From the NCBI RefSeq assembly GCF_010119245.1, contig NZ_WNKG01000012.1:62001-126000 (forward strand): a DNA stretch of 64,000 bases. Direction: 5' to 3'. Source of the stretch: Cyclobacterium salsum. GTDB taxonomy: Bacteria > Bacteroidota > Bacteroidia > Cytophagales > Cyclobacteriaceae. Shown in pieces: positions 51,162 through 60,225 of the stretch. The notes beneath the pieces are model-generated. The model made no database searches. It saw only the letters and a program-made list of their open reading frames with translations, and was not told the DNA's origin. The first letter of the stretch is position 1, and every line of letters begins with the position of its first letter. The translations under genes and the position numbers were made by a program.

Positions 51162-53786
51162 ATGAATAAAAGCATTTCTTCCTTTCTGCTGCTTAGCATA
51201 AGCATTTTTTTTATCGCCTGTCAGAAAGAGCCTTCCTGGCAGCAAACTGTGGATCAGCTTCATTTGGAATGGGAGTTGGTCAGTAATTTTACGGAGGAAG
51301 AAGGTCAATTTGACGCCCGTTTTATAATCGAAAATAGTGGATATCAGCCATTGGAAGATGAAGGCTGGGCCTTATTTTTCAACATGTCTCCAAGGATGAT
51401 CGTTAGCAGCACAGAGGCGGAGATCACTCATATCAACGGGGACTGGTATCAACTCACACCCCGGGAAGGATTTTACCTGGGCAGTGGGGAGCAAGTAGAA
51501 GTGGCTTATACTGGAATAGAAGGGATCATCAAGGAGACCGATGCCCCCATGGGGCTCTATTTCGTGTTTTATGGACAAGAGGAAGAGGAGCTGGCTACCA
51601 TTCCGGTGAGCAACTGGGAAGTTAGGCCCTTCGAACGGGAGGAACAACTGCTCAGAGGTACCGCTGATGAGGAAAGCCCATACAGCCCGGCCAGCCAATT
51701 TGAGGCCAATGAAAAAAGAGCGTCCGTTGCGGCATCGGAACTTTCACCCATTATCCCCTCGCCATTTTTCATGGAAAAGGGAGAAGGCATTTTTGAAATT
51801 AATTCCGGAATGACCATTGCCTATCAGGAGGGGCTGGAGAATGAGGCCACTTACCTGAACGAAAAACTGGAAAGCCTGTCTGGAGTAAACCTGATGATTG
51901 AAGCGGGTCAGGGAGGAGACGCAGAAATTCTGCTTTCCGTTGCCGATATTCAAGTGGATGGGAAGCAAAAGGAAGCCTACCAGCTGGAGGTGCGCGAAGA
52001 GGGTGTTGTTATTACCGGTGGGGATGCGGCTGGCGTTTTTTATGGTGTTCAGAGTTTGTTGGCCTTACTGGAACCCGAGATTTACCTGGATAAGGAGTTG
52101 CCATTGGAAGTACCCGTTGTTCGCATAGACGATGCACCCCGATTTGGATTTAGGAGTCTGCACATGGATGTGGCTAGAAATTTTCAAACCAAGGAAACCA
52201 TTAAGAAAGCCTTAGACATGATGGCCCACTACAAGCTTAATCACTTCCTCTTTTATACTACTGAAGATGAAGGCTGGCGAGTGGAAATTCCAGGACTTCC
52301 TGAGTTGACCGAGGTAGGAGGGCAGCGACAGCATGTCAAGGGAATGGACGAGGCCGCACTGCATCCCGGATATGGCTCCGGACCGAAAGCCTATGCCGCT
52401 GCGAGCCATGGCAGCGGGTTTTATACCCGGGAAGAATTTATCAACCTACTCGAATATGCCAGGGATCGTCACATCACCATCATCCCGGAGTTGAATTTTC
52501 CAGGGCATGCCAGGGCTGCCATTAAGTCCATGGAAGCGAGGTACCTGAAATTTATGGAGGAAGGAAATGAGGCGGCAGCAGAAGAATACCGGCTGATTGA
52601 CCCCGATGACCAATCGGAATACCTTTCTGCTCAGGCCTACAAGGATAACGTGGTCAGTGTGGCCCGAGAATCCACCTATCGGTTTTATGAAAAGGTTGTG
52701 GACGAACTGGCCCTTATGTATCAGGAGGCTGGCCTGGAATTGAAAAAAATGCATGCAGGTGGGGATGAAGTGCCTGAAGGCTCCTGGACCCAATCTCCCA
52801 TGGCCGATTCCCTGTTAAAAGAATTGCCGGACATTACGGATCCAAAAAACCTCCAGGCTTATTTTTTCCGTGAATTGATGAAGCGACTGGAAAAAAGGGA
52901 CCTGGAAGTACATGTTTGGGAAGAAATGGCCCTGATAAAGGATGAAACGGGAGAATATCGGCCCAATCCGGAATTTGTAGGAAAAAAGGTAATACCCTAT
53001 ATATGGAATAACCTGTTTGACTACCCCGACATGGGCTACCAACTGGCAAATGAGGGGTACGAAGTGGTGCTTTGTAATGTATCTAATTTCTACTTTGACC
53101 TGGCCTATTCCAACGACCCTACCGAACCGGGTTTGTATTGGGCGGGATTTGTAGATACCAAGAATGCCTGGACCTTTGCTCCCTACGATTGGTTTAAAAC
53201 CACCTATACGACCAATATGGGAAAGAAATTGGACCGGGAAGCGGAATTTAAGGAGATGGTCCGGATAAACCCGGAGGCAAGAGGAAATATCCTGGGTTTG
53301 GAAGCGCAGCTTTGGGGAGAGACCGTTAAAGGGGGTGATATGGCAGAATATTACATTTTTCCTAAGCTGCTGGGCTTTGCCGAGAGTGCCTGGGCGAAGG
53401 AGCGGGAATGGGAGCGGGAAAATGATCTGGAATTAATGGACCGTGAAATTGAAAAAGGCTGGAATCGGTTTTCCAACACCATTGCCCAAAGGGAGTATCC
53501 CAAACTGGCCCGCTGGAACGGGGGGTATGTTTATCGAATCGCTCCTCCCGGGGTGAAGGTAGAAAACGATACCCTTCAGGCCAATGTGAACTTTCCCGGG
53601 CTCGAACTTCGCTATACCACAGATGGCAGCGAACCCAGCCCAACTTCCCCGAAGTACGAAATGCCGATACCCTTGGAGGGTGAAGTAAAGGTAAGAGCGT
53701 TTGATAAAACAGGAAAGGGAAGTAGAACGGTAACTGTAAACCCCGGGACAGGTAGGGTTTCCAATGATAATCTCCAGCCTCGCTGA
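51162..53786 (+). CDS. Beta-N-acetylhexosaminidase, GH20 lipoprotein
   Basis: 874-residue exo-glycosidase releasing terminal GlcNAc/GalNAc from glycans such as chitin oligomers. Lipobox FFIAC puts the anchor Cys near residue 20. An N-terminal CHB_HEX-like beta-domain (about 25-170) and a GH20b domain (about 195-320) precede the TIM barrel starting at FGFRSLHMDVARNF. The catalytic pair D535-E536 lies in KKMHAGGDEVPEGSW. The C-terminus has a chitobiase C-terminal domain (LRYTTDGSEPSPTSPKYEMPI) near 800-860. Probably outer-membrane anchored. Divergent from the NagX-type gene. Confidence 0.95.
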   Translation: MNKSISSFLLLSISIFFIACQKEPSWQQTVDQLHLEWELVSNFTEEEGQFDARFIIENSGYQPLEDEGWALFFNMSPRMIVSSTEAEITHINGDWYQLTPREGFYLGSGEQVEVAYTGIEGIIKETDAPMGLYFVFYGQEEEELATIPVSNWEVRPFEREEQLLRGTADEESPYSPASQFEANEKRASVAASELSPIIPSPFFMEKGEGIFEINSGMTIAYQEGLENEATYLNEKLESLSGVNLMIEAGQGGDAEILLSVADIQVDGKQKEAYQLEVREEGVVITGGDAAGVFYGVQSLLALLEPEIYLDKELPLEVPVVRIDDAPRFGFRSLHMDVARNFQTKETIKKALDMMAHYKLNHFLFYTTEDEGWRVEIPGLPELTEVGGQRQHVKGMDEAALHPGYGSGPKAYAAASHGSGFYTREEFINLLEYARDRHITIIPELNFPGHARAAIKSMEARYLKFMEEGNEAAAEEYRLIDPDDQSEYLSAQAYKDNVVSVARESTYRFYEKVVDELALMYQEAGLELKKMHAGGDEVPEGSWTQSPMADSLLKELPDITDPKNLQAYFFRELMKRLEKRDLEVHVWEEMALIKDETGEYRPNPEFVGKKVIPYIWNNLFDYPDMGYQLANEGYEVVLCNVSNFYFDLAYSNDPTEPGLYWAGFVDTKNAWTFAPYDWFKTTYTTNMGKKLDREAEFKEMVRINPEARGNILGLEAQLWGETVKGGDMAEYYIFPKLLGFAESAWAKEREWERENDLELMDREIEKGWNRFSNTIAQREYPKLARWNGGYVYRIAPPGVKVENDTLQANVNFPGLELRYTTDGSEPSPTSPKYEMPIPLEGEVKVRAFDKTGKGSRTVTVNPGTGRVSNDNLQPR

Positions 53787-54252
53787 TTTAAACGACACCC
53801 TGCTGTCGTCCAAGCTGCCGCCAGTTCAGAAGCCTGAGCGAAGTCGGATGCTACAGAAACTGTACCAATGAGGTAGCAAAAGCACGCTGAAAAGGCTGAT
53901 AAAAATTAATCATAAAGGGCAGGTGCTAACCAGGCAGGTCCCCTAAAGCTCTCATTTGTTTTCTATCGGTCAATCTGGGGGGAAATCCACCAGTTTGATC
54001 CTATCCTGCCAATGGCATAATACTTTTTAGCAGGCTATTTTTCCAGGATCCACCCCCCTAATGGCCCCAGAGTCCGACGGTCTTAGAACCAGTTTTTTTG
54101 CCCATTTTTTTCGAATAGAATGTATCTTCTGATCAATAAAATTCGTTTTCTTTTTTCTTATTTATATGATTTTAATTAATGATTATAAATAATTAGTGTA
54201 TATATGTAACTAAACGAGATTATTTTGTAACATAATGGGGTATTTACTTCAC
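53787..54252. other. Intergenic, nothing clear
   Basis: About 470 bases after the hexosaminidase. One short copy of the CCTGAGCGAAGTCGGA dispersed element lies near 53834-53849. A six-base hairpin (ACGACA/TGTCGT) follows the stop without a T-run. The right half is AT-rich and leads into the promoter listed next. Confidence 0.4.
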
Positions 54253-54260
54253 TATATTTG
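54223..54260 (+). promoter_or_regulatory. Candidate promoter for the sigma-54 activator gene
   Basis: TATATTTG at 54253-54260 fits the Bacteroidota -7 element. TTTTG ends at 54227, 25 bases upstream, which is a few bases longer than ideal. The ATG is at 54319. Confidence 0.4.
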
Positions 54261-54318
54261 TTAAGTATTGATTTACCTAATTAGAATTTTAATAGAATAC
54301 CCTAAATTCCAAAAAGAT

Positions 54319-55731
54319 ATGAAAAAGATATTAGTTGTTGATAATCAAATTTCTAATTGTGACCTTTTAAAAAAATTTCTTTCTCGGAATAATTATGAGG
54401 TTGAAACCATCACCCAAGGAAATCTTGCTTTGAATATTATTGAAAAGGCTAAGTTTGATATCATCATTAGCGAATACCGTTTGCCAGATTTAGCCGGTGC
54501 TGTCTTTTTTGAGAAAGTATTGAAAATTCACCCAGGTATTGCCATGATCTTCATGAGCCGGGATTTTAATTTGAAAAATGTAGTGGACTTAATCAAACGC
54601 GGGGCCTTCAATTACCTGTCGAAGCCATTGAATCCGGATGAATTGCTTGAAGCGGTTCGGGATTGCGGTAGGTCACATGATTCCCAACGTCTGAATATTT
54701 CCTCTTCGGTGAAGCAGAACCAACTGCCGGAAAATGGCACGCGCAATGAATTTGGCTTTGTAGTGGGTAAAAGCAGAGAAGCCTTAGAGATGGTCAGTCA
54801 GATAAAAAGAGTGGCGACTACTAATTTCACCGTTATAATAGAAGGAGAAACCGGCACCGGGAAGGAGGCGGTGGCTAGGCATATTCACAAAATTAGTGAT
54901 CGGTCCAATAAACCATTTGTAGCCGTTGACTGCGGAAGTCTTTCCAAAGAAATAGCTGGAAGTGAGCTTTTTGGTCATGAAAAAGGAGCCTTCACGGGAG
55001 CGGTTTCCAAAAAAACGGGATTGTTTGAACTGGCCAATGGAGGCACGATTTTTCTTGATGAAATCGCTAATCTATCCCTGGAAACGCAAATGGCCTTGCT
55101 CAGAGCCCTTCAGGAAAAAGTCATTAGGAAAATTGGCGGAGTCAATGAGGTGCCCATCGATGTACGGGTGATTGCAGCCACTAACGAAGACTTGAACGCC
55201 AAGTCGGCACCCATTTGTTTTCGTGAAGATCTATTTTTCCGATTGAGTGAATTTATCTTAAAAGTTCCAACGCTAAAAGAAAGGATTTCAGACCTTCCCT
55301 TGTTTATCGATCATTTTCTCGTGGATACAAGCGAGGAATTAGGAATAGAGAAACCGCAGCTTTCTGATGAAGTGAAGGATATATTTCATAATTATGAATG
55401 GCCCGGCAATATCAGAGAGCTAAAAAATGTCATTCGGCGCGCCTGCCTGTTTATCGAAAAAGACCATTTTATCTATAAAGATGCCTTACCACATGGTTTA
55501 TTAGCTACCGTTATCACCAATAAATTGAACGGGGGATCGGAAGTCAACACCGAGATGCAGTCGGAGAACAGGGAATCGGCAGATCCCGATCTGAAATCGG
55601 CTGCCCGAAGGGCCGAATTGACCCGGATTATGGAGGTACTTCAGAAGGTTGATTTTAATAAAACGAAAGCCGCAGAAATATTAAATATTCACCGAAAAAC
55701 GCTCTATTCCAAATTAAAGGTTTTAAGATAG
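54319..55731 (+). CDS. Sigma-54-dependent activator of NtrC type with degenerate receiver domain
   Basis: 470-residue enhancer-binding protein. A receiver-like domain (1-115) is followed by the AAA+ domain with Walker A GETGTGKE (176-183), GAFTGA (223-228, contacts sigma-54) and Walker B GGTIFLDEI (241-249). A Fis-type helix-turn-helix closes it (FNKTKAAEILNIHRKTLYSKLK). In the receiver the phosphorylated Asp is Glu52 (IISEYRLPD) and the acidic pair is D8-N9, while S80 and K102 are kept. It therefore probably cannot be phosphorylated and may be permanently active or tuned in another way. The ATG at 54319 gives the proper domain start. No histidine kinase is adjacent. Confidence 0.93.
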   Translation: MKKILVVDNQISNCDLLKKFLSRNNYEVETITQGNLALNIIEKAKFDIIISEYRLPDLAGAVFFEKVLKIHPGIAMIFMSRDFNLKNVVDLIKRGAFNYLSKPLNPDELLEAVRDCGRSHDSQRLNISSSVKQNQLPENGTRNEFGFVVGKSREALEMVSQIKRVATTNFTVIIEGETGTGKEAVARHIHKISDRSNKPFVAVDCGSLSKEIAGSELFGHEKGAFTGAVSKKTGLFELANGGTIFLDEIANLSLETQMALLRALQEKVIRKIGGVNEVPIDVRVIAATNEDLNAKSAPICFREDLFFRLSEFILKVPTLKERISDLPLFIDHFLVDTSEELGIEKPQLSDEVKDIFHNYEWPGNIRELKNVIRRACLFIEKDHFIYKDALPHGLLATVITNKLNGGSEVNTEMQSENRESADPDLKSAARRAELTRIMEVLQKVDFNKTKAAEILNIHRKTLYSKLKVLR

Positions 55732-56024
55732 TCTCTAAGTTACAACCGAAAGTGATCGATATTGAAAGGGGAGGGTTTGTACCCGAGAATTGGGTACAAA
55801 TCCTTATTTAGTTTTCTTGACCTCGAAATGGGGTAGGTATACTCCCGATGTCAGCCGTATTTCCAATTGCTCCAAACGGATCTTTTATTTAAATTGATAC
55901 CTGTTTGTTTGTAATTCGGCGTAGATAAGTAGGGCTAATTGCTGTTTTACTAAAAATACCCAATGATTATCTTGGAATCTAAGTAATCATTGGGTTATGA
56001 ACAGAGTTCATCATTGTTGTTGGA
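55732..56024. other. Intergenic, nothing clear
   Basis: About 290 bases between convergent genes. An imperfect dyad GGGTTTGTACCC...GGGTACAAATCC near 55771-55802 could act as a terminator for the sigma-54 activator, although only a short T-stretch follows. Nothing else is visible. Confidence 0.35.
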
Positions 56025-56252
56025 TCAATCTGAGCCCTCCGTCTTGACTATTTTATTGTAAACACCCATCAGAAGAATGGGTGCTGCCCACTGGCCAACA
56101 AAAAGTGCCATCTCGTTTTTTTTGACCAATTTAAGGGTTAATGAAAGACCCATGGCAGCTATTGAGGTCCATAAATAGGCATCAGAAGGAACTTCTGCCG
56201 TATAGTTTTCAATATTTTTTGCAATTTGACCTTCTTTTTTATCCTTGTTCAT
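56025..56252 (-). CDS. Small conserved-type membrane protein
   Basis: 75 residues from the ATG at 56252. A charged N-terminus (MNKDKKEGQIAKNIENYTAEVPSD) is followed by two hydrophobic segments, AYLWTSIAAMGLSLTLKLV (about 25-43) and EMALFVGQWAAPILLMGVYNKIV (about 47-69). It looks like a real small protein because of its composition and clean start. I do not know its function. It faces away from the divergent small gene at 56467. Confidence 0.65.
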   Translation of the reverse strand: MNKDKKEGQIAKNIENYTAEVPSDAYLWTSIAAMGLSLTLKLVKKNEMALFVGQWAAPILLMGVYNKIVKTEGSD

Positions 56253-56466
56253 ATTAATAGGGTTTTGGTTAAAATGTGAATGAAAATGGTAGTGCAGTTT
56301 ATAAAACACGCACTGATCCAAACGATATAAGTTCAAAGATCATACCCTAAATAGCCTGGATCTTTTAAATTACTTAAGTCCGGTAAAACATTACGTTATT
56401 ATTAGTCTTCCAGCATAATAGTTGCTCCTTTATTACCAAGAATGGTCGTAAATAATTTTCAAAATC

Positions 56467-56727
56467 ATGGGACTATACAATTGGGTACAATCCATTAAAG
56501 AAAAAATTTTGAAGGAAATCAAGGTGCTGAAAGGAGAGAAAGGAAAAAACAAGGTGTTTTCAAGTAAAAATGAATTTGTCAATAATGAAGGTGACCAGGC
56601 TGCAGGCAGAGATTGGATCAACACGCTAATGGCAGGAGGGGGCTGGCTGGGGTTTCAAAAATTACAATGGAAGAACCTAACGGAGTACTTGGTGCACCTT
56701 ACCGAAAAAGAACGGGTTCAAAAGTAA
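56467..56727 (+). CDS. Small hypothetical protein
   Basis: 86 residues. The N-terminal half is lysine-rich and amphipathic (WVQSIKEKILKEIKVLKGEKGKNK). The C-terminal half has NEGDQAAGRDWINTLMAGGGWLGFQKLQWKNL. There is no signal peptide. I do not recognise it. Codon use looks coding, but the call rests only on the frame. Confidence 0.45.
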   Translation: MGLYNWVQSIKEKILKEIKVLKGEKGKNKVFSSKNEFVNNEGDQAAGRDWINTLMAGGGWLGFQKLQWKNLTEYLVHLTEKERVQK

Positions 56728-57108
56728 TTAATCCATTTGATTGTTGGCCTTACAGCTTGTTCTGCTGAGCAATCCAATAATTACAGTTTCAAACCCATCG
56801 CATACGAAATTCTATCAAATCAATAATAACGTGGGTTCGACCTATTTTCATAATAAAACCTTCATTACGAGGCCCTTAGATCGGGTGTGTGCGGAGGAAT
56901 CCGTGGGAATCTTTAGTTAAACGGGACTGCCACAACATTGTACCTATAATAAGGCGCTACCATTGCCAATATAGCCGGGTATTAAGTACGTTCTTTACTC
57001 GAATTCACGTTAATAGCTGCTACCTATCTGGATAACGCTACGGATTTCTTGAAGTAGTGATTTTTACATCACCCCTGAGGAAACCAGTATAGAAGTCTGC
57101 TCAAATTC
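56728..57108. other. Intergenic, nothing seen
   Basis: About 380 bases between two small genes. I see no repeat, hairpin or credible reading frame in it. Confidence 0.35.
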
Positions 57109-57471
57109 CTACGCTTCAGATTTGCTGGTTTCCGTTTGGGGGCTTCGCTGCTTCGTTAGCAAGGCGTGGTAACCCTCAGGATCTTTGATTTGTATCAAGG
57201 CTACTGCTTCTTTTAACATCACCTCCAATTCCTCATAATACAGATCGTCTTCTGCGATGGCATCTTCCAGGATTTGCCTCCATTGTTCCTGCACCTGCGG
57301 ATCGAATGGTTTCGCTTGTAGTTTCTTTACCTGTTCATGGTCAGTAATACGTGACAGTTTATAGCTTAGCCAATCATAGGTTTTTTCGAGACTTTCTTTT
57401 ACGTTCTCTTTGCCGGATTCCTGATTCAGGTAATGAAGAATCATGGGTAATTGTGCTGGTATTGTTTTCAT
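57109..57471 (-). CDS. Small acidic helical hypothetical protein
   Basis: 120 residues, mostly helical by composition. It has KENVKESLEKTYDWLSYKLSRITDHEQVKKLQ, then PFDPQVQEQWRQILEDAIAEDDLYYEELEVMLKEA, and a Ser/Thr-rich tail. There is no signal or membrane segment. I do not recognise a family. Clean codon use and a good start (ATG at 57471) make it a likely real gene. Confidence 0.6.
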   Translation of the reverse strand: MKTIPAQLPMILHYLNQESGKENVKESLEKTYDWLSYKLSRITDHEQVKKLQAKPFDPQVQEQWRQILEDAIAEDDLYYEELEVMLKEAVALIQIKDPEGYHALLTKQRSPQTETSKSEA

Positions 57472-57935
57472 GATATGCTATTATTAGTTTAAAGACAGTT
57501 TCCAAAAAAAACTATGTTTTGAACAGCTTTGGTTAGTTGGATTCAAAAAATGAACCATAAACATCATCTGGCATAAATAACCGAAATATTTTGTAAATTT
57601 TTTACAATCATCAAAATCGAATATAATTTTGGAAAAACTCCAGTTTACTTTTAAATCAGAAATTCTTGGAATATTTAACACAATTTTAATAAAAGCCACT
57701 TTTTAAAACCGTCTTATCAATCATTCGATTATTTTTTTATCATGAAATTGTTAAACACTTCATTTTCAATTCGTAATGCAATCGTAAATTTCGCAAAATG
57801 AAGATTAATATACGTGATTTGCGCAGATTTTACCAATTTAAACCTTGATATTCATAAAAAAATAGGGTGCACACGCACGAAGATTATGTGTTTTGTGTAT
57901 GCCAAACAGTTTATTATCACTTAAATACTTGGGAT
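57472..57935. other. Intergenic upstream of ECF sigma factor
   Basis: About 460 very AT-rich bases between divergent genes. A 71-codon frame at 57484-57699 on the minus strand looks like random AT-rich sequence and is not called. The sigma factor frame remains open up to 57867, but the first codons there do not look like the family. I could not place a promoter. Confidence 0.35.
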
Positions 57936-58463
57936 ATGGAACAACCTGACAAAAAATTACTGGATGGTTTTCGGAATGGGGACCGCAAGGCCTTCGAAAA
58001 GATTTACCAATATTACAGGGTACCTGTGATTCGTTTCAGTGTTTCCATTATCAAAGATGAGCAGGAGGCGGAAAACATTTATCATGAGGTATTTATGAAA
58101 ATTCTCAAGCGGAGGAGTAAAATTCGGCCGGAATTAAATTTTAATTCCTATGTATTTACCTCGGTCAAAAACGAGATTTTCGATTACCTGAAGGCTTTGA
58201 ACAAAAATAATAGTCTAAAGGAAAAATTCTGGGATCGAATCCATCAGGAAGAGGATGATTGCAGCCAGGTAAAGGAAGAGCAATTGACCAAAATGGAAAG
58301 CATTATCGGAAATTTATCTCCCAAAAGGCGAAAAATACTGGAGATGAATTATTTTGAAAAAAAGTCCTACAATGAAATCGCCGATATTCTGATGATTTCA
58401 AAAAATACGGTTAAGAATCAACTGGTAAAAGCCAAATTTATCCTTAGAAAGGAAATGGAATAA
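57936..58463 (+). CDS. ECF RNA polymerase sigma factor
   Basis: Sigma-70 family extracytoplasmic-function factor, 175 residues from the ATG at 57936. Region 2: DGFRNGDRKAFEKIYQYYRVPVIRFSVSIIKDEQEAENIYHEVFMKIL and FNSYVFTSVKNEIFDYLK. Region 4: SIIGNLSPKRRKILEMNYFEKKSYNEIADILMISKNTVKNQLVKAKFIL. It belongs to the Bacteroidota group usually paired with FecR anti-sigma factors and SusCD systems, but no FecR or SusC gene follows. The next gene is a secreted sugar-related protein with its own promoter. Confidence 0.92.
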   Translation: MEQPDKKLLDGFRNGDRKAFEKIYQYYRVPVIRFSVSIIKDEQEAENIYHEVFMKILKRRSKIRPELNFNSYVFTSVKNEIFDYLKALNKNNSLKEKFWDRIHQEEDDCSQVKEEQLTKMESIIGNLSPKRRKILEMNYFEKKSYNEIADILMISKNTVKNQLVKAKFILRKEME

Positions 58464-58667
58464 ACGGTCCGGTAGGTATTGACCAACGAACACATTTGAT
58501 TTTCTTCAAATGCATGGAATCCCTTGCGCCGCTTTCGAATCGGGTATATTTTTTGGTTTGGTGCAATAATAAAAAGTCGTACTTAATGGATTATTTCTCC
58601 TGGGTTGACTTAGCATGACACTTTTTTTGACAATAAATCTCCTCGCAGAAAGCTTTAGGCTTTTATT

Positions 58668-58700
58668 TTTTGAGTAATAGGCGGTATTTACCTAAGTTTG
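58668..58700 (+). promoter_or_regulatory. Candidate promoter for the secreted propeller protein
   Basis: TTTTG ending at 58672 and TAAGTTTG at 58693-58700 are 20 bases apart, matching the Bacteroidota consensus. The ATG follows ~50 bases later at 58750. Confidence 0.6.
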
Positions 58701-58749
58701 GTAACATACCCGTCAAGCACCTTAAATAGATAGTTTATTCCTTAAAGAT

Positions 58750-60198
58750 ATGATAAAACAGCTGTTCTTTACTCTTTTTGTAGTTGCATTTGCTTTCTCC
58801 TCCTCCTATGGGCAGAAGGCTGAACCATTGCTAATAGGAAGCGACCGAGAGCTATTTGTGGACCAATACCTGATCGAAACCTTGGAAAAAGCCGAAATTA
58901 CGCTGCACCATCCCGAAGACAAGGGAAAGGTACTGGATTTTGACAAGCCATGGGAAGGCGCATTCTCTGCCTATGTGACCATCATTGAGGAGGACGGCTT
59001 TTTCAGAGCCTATTACAGGGGTGTTCCTACGGCCGGCAAAGACGGTAATAGCGCTGAGCTGACCTGCTACGCCGAATCAAGGGATGGCATACACTGGGAA
59101 AAGCCCAGCCTGGGCATCTATGAAATAGAAGAAAGCAAAGACAACAATGTAATATTGGCCAATGCCGCTCCCATCACCCATAATTTTAGCCCCTTTCTGG
59201 ACAGCAATCCGGCAGCCAAACCAAACGAAAAATTCAAGGCCCTGGGCGGTACTTCTAAAAGTGGCCTGGTAGCCTTCACCTCTGCAGACGGGAAAAACTG
59301 GAAGAAAGTCCAAGAGGAAGCCGTGTTTACCCAGGGAGTATTTGATTCTCAGAATGTATCCTTCTGGTCGGAGGAAGAACAGGTGTATGTTTGTTATTTC
59401 CGGACCTGGACCGGTAAGGGATACAAAGGGTTCCGCTCAGTAAGCCGAACTACTTCCAGGGATTTTATCCATTGGACAGACCCCGAGCCGATGGGCTTTG
59501 GGAATACCCCTTACGAACACCTGTATACGCAGCAGACCAGCCCCTATTTTCGGGCACCCCATATCTACCTGGCCATTGGTGCCCGTTTCATGCCTAACCG
59601 AAAGGTGGTATCGGATGCGGAAGCCGAAAAATTGGGAGTGAATCCCAACTATTACAACGACTGCTCCGATGTCATCCTGATGTCATCAAGAGGGGGCAAC
59701 CGTTATGACCGGCAATTTATGGAGTCCTTTATCCGGCCGGGCATCGGTTTGCAGAACTGGGTGTCCCGGTCCAACTACCCCGCATTGAATGTGGTAAAAA
59801 CCGGAGAGACCGAAATGTCCATTTATGTGAATCAGGATTATGCTCAGCCATCTGCTCACCTGCGCCGGTATGCCCTGCGTCTGGATGGATTTGCTTCTTT
59901 GTCCGCCGGATATGAAGGTGGGGAAATGCTTACCAAATCCTTTATATTTAAAGGCGAAACGCTGGAACTCAATTATTCCACCTCCGCTGCCGGTGAAATC
60001 AGAATAGAACTGTTGGATGAAAATGGAAACAAAATACCAGGGTATTCCATGGAGGAAGCCCAGCCGGTAATCGGTAATGAAATTTCCAGAGAGGTGTATT
60101 GGAATGGAAGTAGTGATGTTTCGGAGTTATCCGGAAAACCGATTCGAATGCGGGTGTACCTGAAAGATGCTGATTTGTTTGCGTTCAGGTTTCACTGA
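58750..60198 (+). CDS. Secreted GH43/GH32-like five-bladed propeller protein
   Basis: 482 residues with a signal peptide ending near SSYGQK. Residues about 25-390 read like a glycosidase-type beta-propeller. The repeats are DGFFRAYYRGV, SRDGIHWEKPSLGIYE, TSADGKNWKKV, SRDFIHWTDPEPM and APHIYLAIGARFMP. Acidic residues sit in FVDQYLIETLEKAE and VYVCYFRTW-type strands, but I cannot name the catalytic triad. The last ~100 residues (FKGETLELNYSTSAAGEIRIELLDENGNKIPG) form a beta-sandwich often attached to such proteins. Periplasmic or secreted carbohydrate processing is likely; substrate unknown. The upstream ECF sigma factor may regulate it. Confidence 0.7.
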   Translation: MIKQLFFTLFVVAFAFSSSYGQKAEPLLIGSDRELFVDQYLIETLEKAEITLHHPEDKGKVLDFDKPWEGAFSAYVTIIEEDGFFRAYYRGVPTAGKDGNSAELTCYAESRDGIHWEKPSLGIYEIEESKDNNVILANAAPITHNFSPFLDSNPAAKPNEKFKALGGTSKSGLVAFTSADGKNWKKVQEEAVFTQGVFDSQNVSFWSEEEQVYVCYFRTWTGKGYKGFRSVSRTTSRDFIHWTDPEPMGFGNTPYEHLYTQQTSPYFRAPHIYLAIGARFMPNRKVVSDAEAEKLGVNPNYYNDCSDVILMSSRGGNRYDRQFMESFIRPGIGLQNWVSRSNYPALNVVKTGETEMSIYVNQDYAQPSAHLRRYALRLDGFASLSAGYEGGEMLTKSFIFKGETLELNYSTSAAGEIRIELLDENGNKIPGYSMEEAQPVIGNEISREVYWNGSSDVSELSGKPIRMRVYLKDADLFAFRFH

Positions 60199-60225
60199 CC
60201 CGATGATAAAATCCAACGGAACACC

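Noticed and set aside
57484-57699. 71-codon minus-strand frame
   Set aside because: Random-looking AT-rich translation with no start context and no family resemblance.
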